Positions 20,201-26,686 of a DNA stretch of 64,000 nucleotides are shown one piece after another. The notes beneath the pieces were generated by a model that saw only the letters and a list, made by a program, of their open reading frames with translations, had not been told where the DNA came from and ran no database searches. The stretch is from Nitrospira sp. Its GTDB lineage: Bacteria; Nitrospirota; Nitrospiria; Nitrospirales; Nitrospiraceae. The position numbers and the translations under genes were made by a program. The stretch's first letter is position 1; every line of letters starts with the position of its first letter. The DNA lies in the NCBI GenBank assembly GCA_036984305.1, contig BQWY01000001.1:4113501-4177500 (forward strand), given 5' to 3'.

Positions 20201-23200
20201 ACCCTGCAGTTCATCCGCGCCATTGCCGCCGAAGAGCGTATCGTCACCATCCCCGGCGATTAAAAAATCATCGCCAGTCCCGCCGTCAAGCAGGTCCTGC
20301 CCGGCTCCACCAAACAAAATGTCATTGCCCTCATCACCGAAGAGCAAATCGTCCCCGGCTTCACCATCGAGTTGGTCATTGCCATCTTCACCGGACAGAA
20401 CATCATCGCCCGCCCCGCCCAGACCGATATCATCGCCCGCCCCACCGTACAGTGTGTCCTCTCCATCCTGTCCGAACAAGCGATCGTTTCCCGTCCCGCC
20501 CTTAAGGAGGTCCGCCCCGCCCCCACCCTGCAGTTCATCGTTGCCGGCGCCGCCATCCAAGGTGTCATCGAAGCCAAGCGTGGAATTATTCGCATAGTCA
20601 CCGACGAGGACGTCGTCATCGTCCCCTCCGAACAACGCGTCTTCACCGCCCCCGCCGACCAGGAGATCGTTTCCGGCGCCGCCCTCCAGCCAGTCTTGCC
20701 CTTCCTGCACGGCGGCAATTTGGTCGTCGTCCCCTAAAAGTTGATCGGCTCCCGTCCCGCCCAACAAGACGTCGTCCCCACCGTCGCCCTGCAGATAGTC
20801 GTCACCATCGCCCCCATCGAGATAGTCAGAGCCACCTTCGCGCGAGAAGAACGCCTGTCGGTCCCCAGTCGCAATCCCCATCGTAAAGCCATCGAAAAGT
20901 GGAATGTCTGGGTTGCCCTGCCACACCTGTAGATCGCCAGCTGGACTATTATCTCCGTACAAAAAGTCATTGCCCGAACGGCCATAGAGGACATCGTCCC
21001 CGAGCCCGGCGGCCATAAAATCATGCCCCGCCCCACCGTCGAGGTAGTCGTCTCCCTGACGCCGTGGTGTCGGATTCTCAAAGGGCTGACCGGCGATACT
21101 GACAGGTGAATCATCACCGTACAGCTCATCGTCCCCATCACCCCCAAGGAGCGTATCCCCGGCATCTTGCCCCTGAAGGGTATCGTTCCCTGCACCACCA
21201 TCGAGATAATCGGCATCGGGGGTACTCAACGTTCCGGAGATCCAATCTCCAATAAGCACGTCCTGACCTTCGCCGCCGTACAACACATCCTGCCCGGCAC
21301 CGCCGATCAATCCGTCATTCCCTTCATCGCCATGCAGTTGGTCATTATCCATCCCGCCTGCCAGCACATCCGAGCCAGTGCCTCCGAACATTTGGTCAGT
21401 GCCGTACGGGCTGATGCTGATCAAATAGTCGTTTCCACCCAATCCATAGAGTTGGCCGACATAGCGTCCACCTCCGCCGGACAAATCGAGTTGATCATTG
21501 CCCTCCGTTCCCACCGAGGTCCTCGTGAGTGCCGGATCGGGGGAACCGTAGTCGATCGGTGGAAGACTTCCGTCGGGAAGGTTGCCGGTATCCGCAAGCT
21601 TGATGCCAAGCGATCCACTCGTAAAATCGAAATTCTCGATGGTAAGTTCGCCGTTTATGACGAGGTCCGCGCCCTTTTTGACATATGTGAACTGTCCATC
21701 CAAGCTACGGTACGTATCTATTTGATCGTCCTCCTTCCTGATCCCACCGACAAGGACGTAACGATCAAATATGATACTGCCGATCTCGTCGCTATCCTTG
21801 ATGCGGTCTAGGCCTTGGCCTGTAAAGTAGACGTATCTGTCCGCACCAGTTCCACCCTCAAGCCGATCGTCCCCTAGTCCGCCGTCAAGCGTGTCGAGGC
21901 CCTCCCCGCCAACCAGGAAATCATTGCCTTCCTGCCCGAAAATAATGTCGTTCCCCGATCCGCCGCTGAGCAGCGGATCGTTCCCATTCCCACCCTCGAT
22001 ATAATCACTGCCCCCATTGCCCTCGATCGAATCGGCCCCCCCACGGCCGTAGAGATGATCACCACCAGAATGGCCGATGATGACATCGCCCACACGATCG
22101 TCCCCAAAAATCACCTCATTCGCTGAGTCGATGCCGCCGACTTCGAATCCGCTTTGTACATCTACATAGTGTGTGTCGGTCGGGACTGTATCTCCATCGT
22201 TAGTATTGAACTGCAACCGCTTGGCCAAGAGGTCTGCACGATCGCTGAGAGCAAGGGCAGTCCACGTCCCCTGCCCCGTCTTCGCATCGTACAGATCAAG
22301 TGACTGGTCTTGGTTATGAAGCACTCCATAGTCGACACCCAGCACGACGAAGGGATTGAGCTCCTTCAGAGCGTACCGGTAGGCCATTCCGTCTGTAGTA
22401 GCGGAACGAGCCAAGCTTCCCGCCAGATGTTCGTTTCCTACTAGGCTTTGGATTTGAAAGAGGCCGGGAGCGATTCGCCCACGGATCTCTTCCATGTGCG
22501 CATAGAATTGATTTCGAAAGAAGAGCGAGCCGAAGTCGCCTGTCTGCCGTCCGAACGACGTGGGCGATGCCGCAGGGTCTATAATTTTGTGGAGCGCATC
22601 GAGGGCATTCTCCAGAGAATTTCCCTCAGCAATTCCGGAGGTACCAATAAATCCTGAGGCTCGCTGACTGGAGGCCGCTGCAAAGATCCTTTCAATCGTC
22701 GCCTGGTCCAGAGTGTCATCCACCTCCTGAAACAGTTCCATCAAAGCCAGCGAATCCACAAGAAGCGTGATGCTATGGCTGGTTCCAAAACTTCCCGGGC
22801 CACCCCAGATCCCGCCGACCCCATCGAAATCCGGTTGGTCCTCGATGAAAAGCTCGGTCGGAGACCCGTGAACACCGGAGTTGGCCACAAACGGCTGGTC
22901 CCCGTGAAATGCGCTTCCGACAAGTTGCGTGATCTTTTCGAATCCAGGAGATGTTCCTACTTCACCAGGCGGCACAAATGAATTTGTGGGAGTGTATTCC
23001 ACAACGGCTTGACCTCGGATCCCTTTATACCAAGACTGATCATAGATGTTCCCAGCGGTGCCGCTTGTGAACACCTCGCCGCTTGGATCCCACTTGAGAA
23101 TCTCCACTTCGACATATTGCAGTAATTCACGAATTTGCTCCTCTTCCGGCAAGCCGGGTGAGCCACCCAAGAGGTGCCCGCGCCCCGCCCCATTAAACGT

Positions 23201-23782
23201 CACGGTTTGATTGACGTCCTGTAAGTGCAATTCGGTGAACACCGTTGCGAGGTGCCCACCAAGTGAATAGCCTGTGACATTCAGGACGGCATTGGGCGGA
23301 AGCTTGTCTGGGTTTGCTTTCAACTCCCTGTAGTAACGCTCCATGCTCACGAGCTGCGCGAGGGCAAAGCCTGTCCCTGCAATTTCTCCTGCCGCGCCAG
23401 AGGCCCCATCCCTTTCCCAGTCTCCACCATCCCCTTGGTTCTGAAATTCGACGCTGCGAAAGGAAAGGGTGTACATCGTGCCGGCCGGATCGCTCAAATC
23501 TTTAATCAGTGTCGCACTAAACCCGGTTGCATCGTTGGCGTGGTGATCGAGGATTTGATAGCTCGCCATGGAGCCCGGAGTAGGAACGAAATATGAGGTT
23601 AGCTGGTCCGTGAAACGGGTTTTTCCTAAGAACTCTTCAGGCCGGATCATGCGGATATCGTTATTGCCATCCGTCAAGATGTCCTTCAACTGGCGACCAG
23701 ACACCAGCTGATCAAGGTATGACTCCGCAGCCATCTGCTGAAGTGCAAACTGTAGCCACGTTGAAATGTTACTTTGATTCAT
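14222..23782 (-). CDS. Giant RTX protein with N-terminal lipase-like domain
   Basis: 3,186 residues. Residues 1 to about 555 are a lipase-class-3-like alpha/beta hydrolase region: nucleophile elbow GYSLGGH (171-177, Ser173), a candidate His in TSHS near 336, and a second conserved block around 460-545. From about 560 come dozens of GGxGxDxLx nonapeptides broken by haemolysin-type calcium-binding-related segments (pattern YxFNxGDGxDxIxD ... FADGT). Three Ig-like (He_PIG type) domains lie at about 2472-2775, then more RTX repeats and a C-terminal tail ending AVLAASW, where type I secretion signals usually sit. It has no N-terminal signal peptide and no transporter nearby. Extracellular, calcium-folded, possibly lipolytic. 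The ATG overlaps the upstream gene by 14 bases, with AGGA about 8 bases before it. Confidence 0.9.
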   Translation of the reverse strand: MNQSNISTWLQFALQQMAAESYLDQLVSGRQLKDILTDGNNDIRMIRPEEFLGKTRFTDQLTSYFVPTPGSMASYQILDHHANDATGFSATLIKDLSDPAGTMYTLSFRSVEFQNQGDGGDWERDGASGAAGEIAGTGFALAQLVSMERYYRELKANPDKLPPNAVLNVTGYSLGGHLATVFTELHLQDVNQTVTFNGAGRGHLLGGSPGLPEEEQIRELLQYVEVEILKWDPSGEVFTSGTAGNIYDQSWYKGIRGQAVVEYTPTNSFVPPGEVGTSPGFEKITQLVGSAFHGDQPFVANSGVHGSPTELFIEDQPDFDGVGGIWGGPGSFGTSHSITLLVDSLALMELFQEVDDTLDQATIERIFAAASSQRASGFIGTSGIAEGNSLENALDALHKIIDPAASPTSFGRQTGDFGSLFFRNQFYAHMEEIRGRIAPGLFQIQSLVGNEHLAGSLARSATTDGMAYRYALKELNPFVVLGVDYGVLHNQDQSLDLYDAKTGQGTWTALALSDRADLLAKRLQFNTNDGDTVPTDTHYVDVQSGFEVGGIDSANEVIFGDDRVGDVIIGHSGGDHLYGRGGADSIEGNGGSDYIEGGNGNDPLLSGGSGNDIIFGQEGNDFLVGGEGLDTLDGGLGDDRLEGGTGADRYVYFTGQGLDRIKDSDEIGSIIFDRYVLVGGIRKEDDQIDTYRSLDGQFTYVKKGADLVINGELTIENFDFTSGSLGIKLADTGNLPDGSLPPIDYGSPDPALTRTSVGTEGNDQLDLSGGGGRYVGQLYGLGGNDYLISISPYGTDQMFGGTGSDVLAGGMDNDQLHGDEGNDGLIGGAGQDVLYGGEGQDVLIGDWISGTLSTPDADYLDGGAGNDTLQGQDAGDTLLGGDGDDELYGDDSPVSIAGQPFENPTPRRQGDDYLDGGAGHDFMAAGLGDDVLYGRSGNDFLYGDNSPAGDLQVWQGNPDIPLFDGFTMGIATGDRQAFFSREGGSDYLDGGDGDDYLQGDGGDDVLLGGTGADQLLGDDDQIAAVQEGQDWLEGGAGNDLLVGGGGEDALFGGDDDDVLVGDYANNSTLGFDDTLDGGAGNDELQGGGGADLLKGGTGNDRLFGQDGEDTLYGGAGDDIGLGGAGDDVLSGEDGNDQLDGEAGDDLLFGDEGNDILFGGAGQDLLDGGTGDDFLIAGDGDDTLFGGNGADELQGGAGADLLSGGLGNDRLFGQDGNDQLFGDEGNDLLRGEGDNDVLFGGAGLDRLFGDDGDDQLYGEEGADTLEGGAGADLLEGGTGDDHLDGGSGDDTYHFNLGDGSDVIVDAAGEGNLVRFGPGITSSDLVLTPVAGALQIRVGSAGDRLTIQGFAAGNLSAPFAIDRYEFADGTVLTHAALISRGFTYVGTTGNDVLVGGTSGLNILAGGAGDDTYVVTHETDRIIEYPGGGTDTVRTSVDFTLPDQVENLSASISEGESGGPVRLTGNQLGNVIQALSGVATDNVLEGLGGNDQLFGFEGNDVLDGGTGDDVLNGGVGSDTYWFGVGDGQDVAIDQSAPGSDIDTVQFKAGVSPTDVRLRLEDNQQTGMLDLAVELISSGDRLILRNRFAERMTFADGTVWDAAMIESRTEGLTLTASPTGSALFGTTYRDTLIGSEGNDYLDGRGDTDTMIGGNGNDTYVVDQPGESVIEAAGQGRDTVQSFVDFTLPENVENLELNAIDFFGPTPLNGSGNNSDNDLRGNYRNNILQGGGGNDRLWGGFSDAGTGPGDDKLFGGAGDDTYFYTSVNEGVDTIHDTVIPGEGNRLAFGGQIRPQDLTLTEVAGNLRIDVGSVGGAVVLAGYDSSDVNGNGVVERVEFGRQIGSENVGFEIELSKLQDVTYGTAGGDVLIGTAGVDVLRGNAGDDELIGSEGNDILSGGEGSDTYVFNLGDGVDLIDDLASTSEQNRVVFGAGITPDSLRLETSGVSSDALLTIHVGPHGDAIQFLGFQPYDSASPRAVDIFEFADGTTKTFDALVARGAEMRGTNADDGELFGTFANDLLRGFGGSDSLYGDQGDDVLIGGLGNDYLTGGNGSDTYVYNLGDGVDEIEDDVDRFHVPVDHNRVVFGPGITPADINWSDRNGGLFIAVGSDGGGVNLGPYVDAVPFGISTLEFADGTALHTETLIDAVVNSGGIISTGETDDNLLVGGQGADELMGGSGRNLILGGDGNDSLIGGSGPNHMYGGNGDDVLQGGTGSNVMHGGSGSNLLLAGSGPNTFLIDPSGALNTIRFPTPPVPGDNRIEFGGSYGQFNPSLGLGSLMIRYGTEGGELHIEGFDPSNAYQNSGIDTFAFSDRILSYSELIDLGFDLSGTVAGEVLVGTSATDRMSGLEGNDELRGGEGNDELTGGAGDDLLVGGAGNDTYHFNVGDGVDTIQDDVEGDGSNDIRFGLGISRRDLTVTQDSEAHTLSIRVGWNGDTIQLTNFDPTGVNGTPVIKTLAFADGSTVELAELIGGPVNHEPTVFRLLDNLTIPEDTSISISIPSDTFADADGGELTLSTGLANGEGLPTWLSFDAATHTFSGTPNDAQVGTWDLRVTATDPGCLSVTDSFLLTVTNVNEAPTVDALLADQMATEDAPFTFSVPMSTFADEDLVHGDTLAYSAALADGTAVPSWLTFDPVTRTFSGTPDNADVGTLALTLSATDTAGLTTATGLNFTVRNVNDAPTLTHPIVDQSAEEDSPFMLVIPSDSFADEDLIHGDVLTYGASLADGNPLPNWLDFDQVTHSLTGTPGPGDAGTFQLAVTASDTQGVSVSTAFLLNVSGPLPQTLAGTEGDDVLIGGRGDDALLGFGGDDLLSGGDSADWLDGGPGADSMVGGAGDDTYLVDSVEDVVAEGVNGGTDTVRATISYTLGNHVENLTLTGGAALNGTGNGLDNTLIGNSGINVLRGRAGNDTYVVGAGDTVIETADQGTDTVQSEVSWILSSYVENLTLTGSDSINGFGNGLNNVLVGNSVANTLDGGSGHDTIRGMDGNDSLIGGSGNDVLMGDAGDDVLSGGSGVDDLDGGDGDDQLDGGSGDDRLAGGAGDDILVGGSGSDDLIGGGGNDLLNGGSGTDRYFFSRGDGRDLITDSSGTDVLNFESGINPLDLMISRQANDLRLSLYGTADQVTIGNWYGGAGNQIETLTTGSGQQLINSQVDQLIQAMASFTQQTGLSWEDAIAQRPQDVQAVLAASWQ
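15461..16367 (-). repeat. Three tandem Ig-like (He_PIG) repeats inside the RTX gene
   Basis: Three consecutive repeats of about 97-100 residues, each with a core like FADEDL-HGD, a PxWLxFDxxTxxFSGTP segment and a T/SATDxxG end, followed by the linker NVNEAPT or NVNDAPT. The first copy is the most diverged. They separate the long N-proximal RTX block from the C-terminal one and probably act as a rigid spacer or adhesin-like module. Confidence 0.85.
16600..22105 (-). repeat. Main RTX nonapeptide repeat block
   Basis: Residues about 560-2395 of the giant protein are dominated by GGxGxD repeats that fold into calcium-binding beta-rolls. Several non-RTX segments of about 80-100 residues (YxFNLGDGxDxI ... 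FADGTxxxxxxLxxxG) interrupt them at fairly regular intervals. Because of the repetitive codons, the opposite strand shows many long open frames here that are not genes. Confidence 0.85.
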
Positions 23783-24737
23783 GGAGTTTGTCCTGCGAAG
23801 GTACCGGCTTCAGTACTTCATTAATGAACTGCGTGTCTGTTTTCAGTGATTCTTTGGAGCATTTCTCTGCTGTAAGCCACCAAACCCCGGTCAAGTTATT
23901 CCGAATAGAGCCGCTTCTAACAAAGCTGCGTCTCGCAGCGAGCACCTCATTATTTTGCAGGTCGAGCACGATAAGTTCTCCGCCCGCAATTCCAAGCTCT
24001 CGATCATGCGGACGTGTAATCCCCCTCCATGTATATCCGTACCGACTTCGGGTCTTAAAATCCTCCTCCACAGCTACGACATATGGCACCTGAACAAATT
24101 GGCCGTTGATAGCAGTTGGAAATTGACTTCCTGGGTGTGCCTTTTCATCACGATAATACCGCCGATATCTGGGACCCTCCCGTTTCTTGGTAGCCAGTGG
24201 CAATGGGATTTCGAGATACTGGTACTTGCCAATAGCGGGCTGAACAAAATAGTCTTGGGGAGAATCCCGCACCCCTACCGCCAATCCATACGGATCCTCC
24301 ATTGCATAGAGATGTTGCAACAGGTCGTCATCCTTAGCAGACTCCCTAAGCCGCATCATGTAGAGCCCATCCACGTTCTGCACGGTGTTGTAGATGAACT
24401 CGCCCGCTTCCGTTTTGCAGAGATGATCGAAGTACTCTAGTGAAGTCATCCCAGGCTTGTAGCCGCTGTCGGCGGGGACGGGGTTGGGTATCTTGAGGGA
24501 ATGGGCGAACCGTCCTTCTTCCGTTGCCAATGGATCTGCAGGTTTCAGTTTGGCGACTGCCCCGCACACCTCGTTCGGTTCCAACCTTCGCTTGCCACAG
24601 GCAGCTTCAATCTCCTTGAGTGCCTTTCGAAACCGCTCGCCCACCGTTTCCTGGTCAAAGAGTCCAGCACCAGCTAGACTTGTTCCGACCAGGCTCGTAG
24701 TCGTCAAAACCAGAAATGATTTCGTCATCCAGCTCAT
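23769..24737 (-). CDS. Secreted protein of unknown function, coupled to the RTX gene
   Basis: 322 residues from the ATG at 24737, chosen because AAAGGAG lies six bases upstream; the more upstream in-frame ATGs would bury that site. There is a signal peptide (MTKSFLVLTTTSLVGTSLAGA). The mature part has no family I can name; recognisable segments are YNTVQNVDGLYMMRLRES, QHLYAMEDPYG, RYRRYYRDEKAH, RYGYTWRGITRPHDRELG and GVWWLTAEKC. Its 3' end overlaps the RTX start by 14 bases, so expression is likely coupled. It might be a chaperone, inhibitor or co-secreted partner of the lipase-like RTX protein; that is inference from position only. Confidence 0.82.
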   Translation of the reverse strand: MSWMTKSFLVLTTTSLVGTSLAGAGLFDQETVGERFRKALKEIEAACGKRRLEPNEVCGAVAKLKPADPLATEEGRFAHSLKIPNPVPADSGYKPGMTSLEYFDHLCKTEAGEFIYNTVQNVDGLYMMRLRESAKDDDLLQHLYAMEDPYGLAVGVRDSPQDYFVQPAIGKYQYLEIPLPLATKKREGPRYRRYYRDEKAHPGSQFPTAINGQFVQVPYVVAVEEDFKTRSRYGYTWRGITRPHDRELGIAGGELIVLDLQNNEVLAARRSFVRSGSIRNNLTGVWWLTAEKCSKESLKTDTQFINEVLKPVPSQDKLHESK

Positions 24738-25226
24738 GAGATGCTCCTTTGACATCGCCGTCCGCACTGTGGACGCCAATGCAAACTTCGCCATCCTAGC
24801 GAATGTGTTTTACGGAATCGAGAGAACAGAGGTAGGTCTCCCACCCCTCTGTGGAGGAATGTCCTGTGGGTCCCAAACCTATCACGATGCCGGCCACGGC
24901 GTCACTTCGACAAGGTTTTTGAGCCATATGCATATGGTCTCTCCACCATAGCTATTGCCATATATGAGGAGATGCAACAATGGCAGAAGGCGAGAAGTCA
25001 GTTCCATTATCATGTAGGTCTTGGTCGGTAAACCCCTCGTCGCTTCTCCTCGCCGAACATCACACCGAAATGACCCGCTATGGTTTCTAGCTGAACGCTT
25101 GGGGGCAGTTCCCCAGCAGCCACTCAGATGTCGACGCCTCACGGGCTCGTCAGTTGCTAACTTAAGAGCAGAGGAGTAGCGTATTGCCATCCTCGCCCTT
25201 ATACCCGATACCCAGGAGGCTCTCTC
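24738..25226. other. Divergent intergenic region, about 490 bases
   Basis: No gene is supported. It must hold the promoters of the secreted-protein/RTX pair (leftward) and of the beta-propeller gene (rightward). It contains a perfect 14-base palindrome at 24924-24937 and a good ribosome binding site (AGGAGG, just before 25227). Confidence 0.7.
24924..24937. promoter_or_regulatory. 14-base perfect palindrome, possible operator
   Basis: CCATATGCATATGG is its own reverse complement and sits in the divergent spacer, about 190 bases before the minus-strand start and 290 before the plus-strand start. Its AT-rich core differs from the local GC-rich sequence. Operator function is a guess. Confidence 0.35.
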
Positions 25227-26396
25227 ATGAAACCGGTTCGGCTCCTCGCGTTGGCCCTTGCTATGCTGCTGTCGTCCGCGTCGCTCGCCTCGTCGGAAAT
25301 TCTCGCGCTCTTGAACTATGAAAGTAAGAAGGATCAACCGGTGCGGCGGGAAGGGATCGCGATCATGGACATCGATCCCAACTCGTCGAGCTACGGCAAG
25401 ATCCTCATGGAGCTTCCGCTCCCGCCCGATCTCGTCGCCCATCACATTTTCTTCAATCGCGATAAGACCAAGGCCTACGTCACGGCCTTGGGGAAAAGCC
25501 TGCTGCACGTCGTGGACCTGACCCGGTTCCCCTACCGGATGCGTGCCATCGCGGTGCCCGACTGTCAGGTCGGCGAAGATCTGGTCGTCTCAGAGGACAA
25601 TCGAACCTGGTACCTCACCTGCATGGGCTCGAGCACGGTCATCGTCGGGGACGCGATCAAGGATGAGCCCATTAAGACGGTGAGCGCGCCTGCGCCCGGA
25701 GAGACCTATATCCAATATCCGCACGGCATTGCGATCCATAACGGGATTGATCGCATTCTCGTCACCAGTACGGTCAAACCGGACATGTCGGACGTCGGCG
25801 AGTCGGTCACGGTGCTCGAAGCCAGTTCCGGGAAGGTGCTCTCGACACACAAACTCTCCATGAAGCCTTCGCCTGCCAAATCAGCTCCCGTCGAAATCAT
25901 GTTCAGCCCCAAGTCCGATCCCCCTGTGGTCCATATCACCAACATGATGGAAGGGACATTGTGGGCCGGAACGTGGGATGCCGCGAGCCAGTCGTTCACC
26001 TTCGAGCAAGTCGACGATTTCAGCACACGCCAGCAGGGCATGCCTTTGGAGATGCTCTACAACGCAAAGGGCGACCGGTTATTCGTCACCACGGCCAAGC
26101 CGGGTTTCGTCAACCTCTATGACAATACCGACCCGCGCCACCCGAAGTTTCTGAAGACGATCCCCGCGGCGGCCGGCGCCCATCATAGCGTGCTCTCACC
26201 CGACGAACGGTATCTGTTTGTCCAAAACAGTCTCCTCAATATGGACGGCCTGAGCGATGGGTCCATCACGGTGATCGACCTGGAGAAGGACAAGGTCTTG
26301 GGGAGTATCGATACGCTGAAGGAGCAGGGATTCAATCCCAATTGCATCATGCTGCTGCCGAACCATTTCAAGCAAACCGCCTCGCGCACCCGATGA
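25227..26396 (+). CDS. Exported beta-propeller (YncE/YVTN-like) protein
   Basis: 389 residues: a signal peptide (LLALALAMLLSSASLASS) then propeller-type blades such as AYVTALGKSLLHVVDLTRFP, YPHGIAIHNGIDRILVTST, HHSVLSPDERYLFVQN and GSITVIDLEKDKVLGSID. The start is supported by AGGAGG seven bases upstream. Such proteins are usually periplasmic or secreted and bind ligands or partners; the specific role is not visible. It stands alone on the plus strand and is divergent from the RTX pair. Confidence 0.85.
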   Translation: MKPVRLLALALAMLLSSASLASSEILALLNYESKKDQPVRREGIAIMDIDPNSSSYGKILMELPLPPDLVAHHIFFNRDKTKAYVTALGKSLLHVVDLTRFPYRMRAIAVPDCQVGEDLVVSEDNRTWYLTCMGSSTVIVGDAIKDEPIKTVSAPAPGETYIQYPHGIAIHNGIDRILVTSTVKPDMSDVGESVTVLEASSGKVLSTHKLSMKPSPAKSAPVEIMFSPKSDPPVVHITNMMEGTLWAGTWDAASQSFTFEQVDDFSTRQQGMPLEMLYNAKGDRLFVTTAKPGFVNLYDNTDPRHPKFLKTIPAAAGAHHSVLSPDERYLFVQNSLLNMDGLSDGSITVIDLEKDKVLGSIDTLKEQGFNPNCIMLLPNHFKQTASRTR

Positions 26397-26412
26397 TGCC
26401 GTCATGAATAAA

Positions 26413-26435
26413 TCGTGCATGTTTTTCTCGCACGA
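26413..26435. terminator. Possible weak terminator hairpin
   Basis: TCGTGC (26413-26418) and GCACGA (26430-26435) can pair around an 11-base loop, about 15 bases after the beta-propeller stop. There is a T-run in the loop but none after the stem, so termination is uncertain. Confidence 0.3.
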
Positions 26436-26686
26436 GGTGCATGGGCGGCGGTGCACAGTGCCCAGCGGCTCAGTGCGACCCCGGATCTAGCGCTTCGTTC
26501 GAATCACGAGCAGCCGTCGTCGCTCGGAGGCCGGGCCATCGACTGCCTTTCGCGGACTGAATTCTTCCTCGGTGACCGCATATCCTGTATAAGTGTCCCC
26601 CAAGACTTTCCTCAGATTTTGGTCATGGGAATCATAGCGCGACGACCGTGTAGCGACACGGGCCATCTCGGAGGGCATGATCACCG

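Noticed and set aside
14394-22981. Many long plus-strand open frames opposite the RTX gene
   Set aside because: They are shadows of repetitive GGxGxD codons; their translations are low-complexity and have no start signals.
24882-25508. 208-codon minus-strand open frame across the beta-propeller start
   Set aside because: It is antisense to a clear gene and has no ribosome binding site or family-like sequence.
26495-26510. GTTCGAATC-like T-loop sequence
   Set aside because: No cloverleaf can be built around it, so it is not a tRNA.
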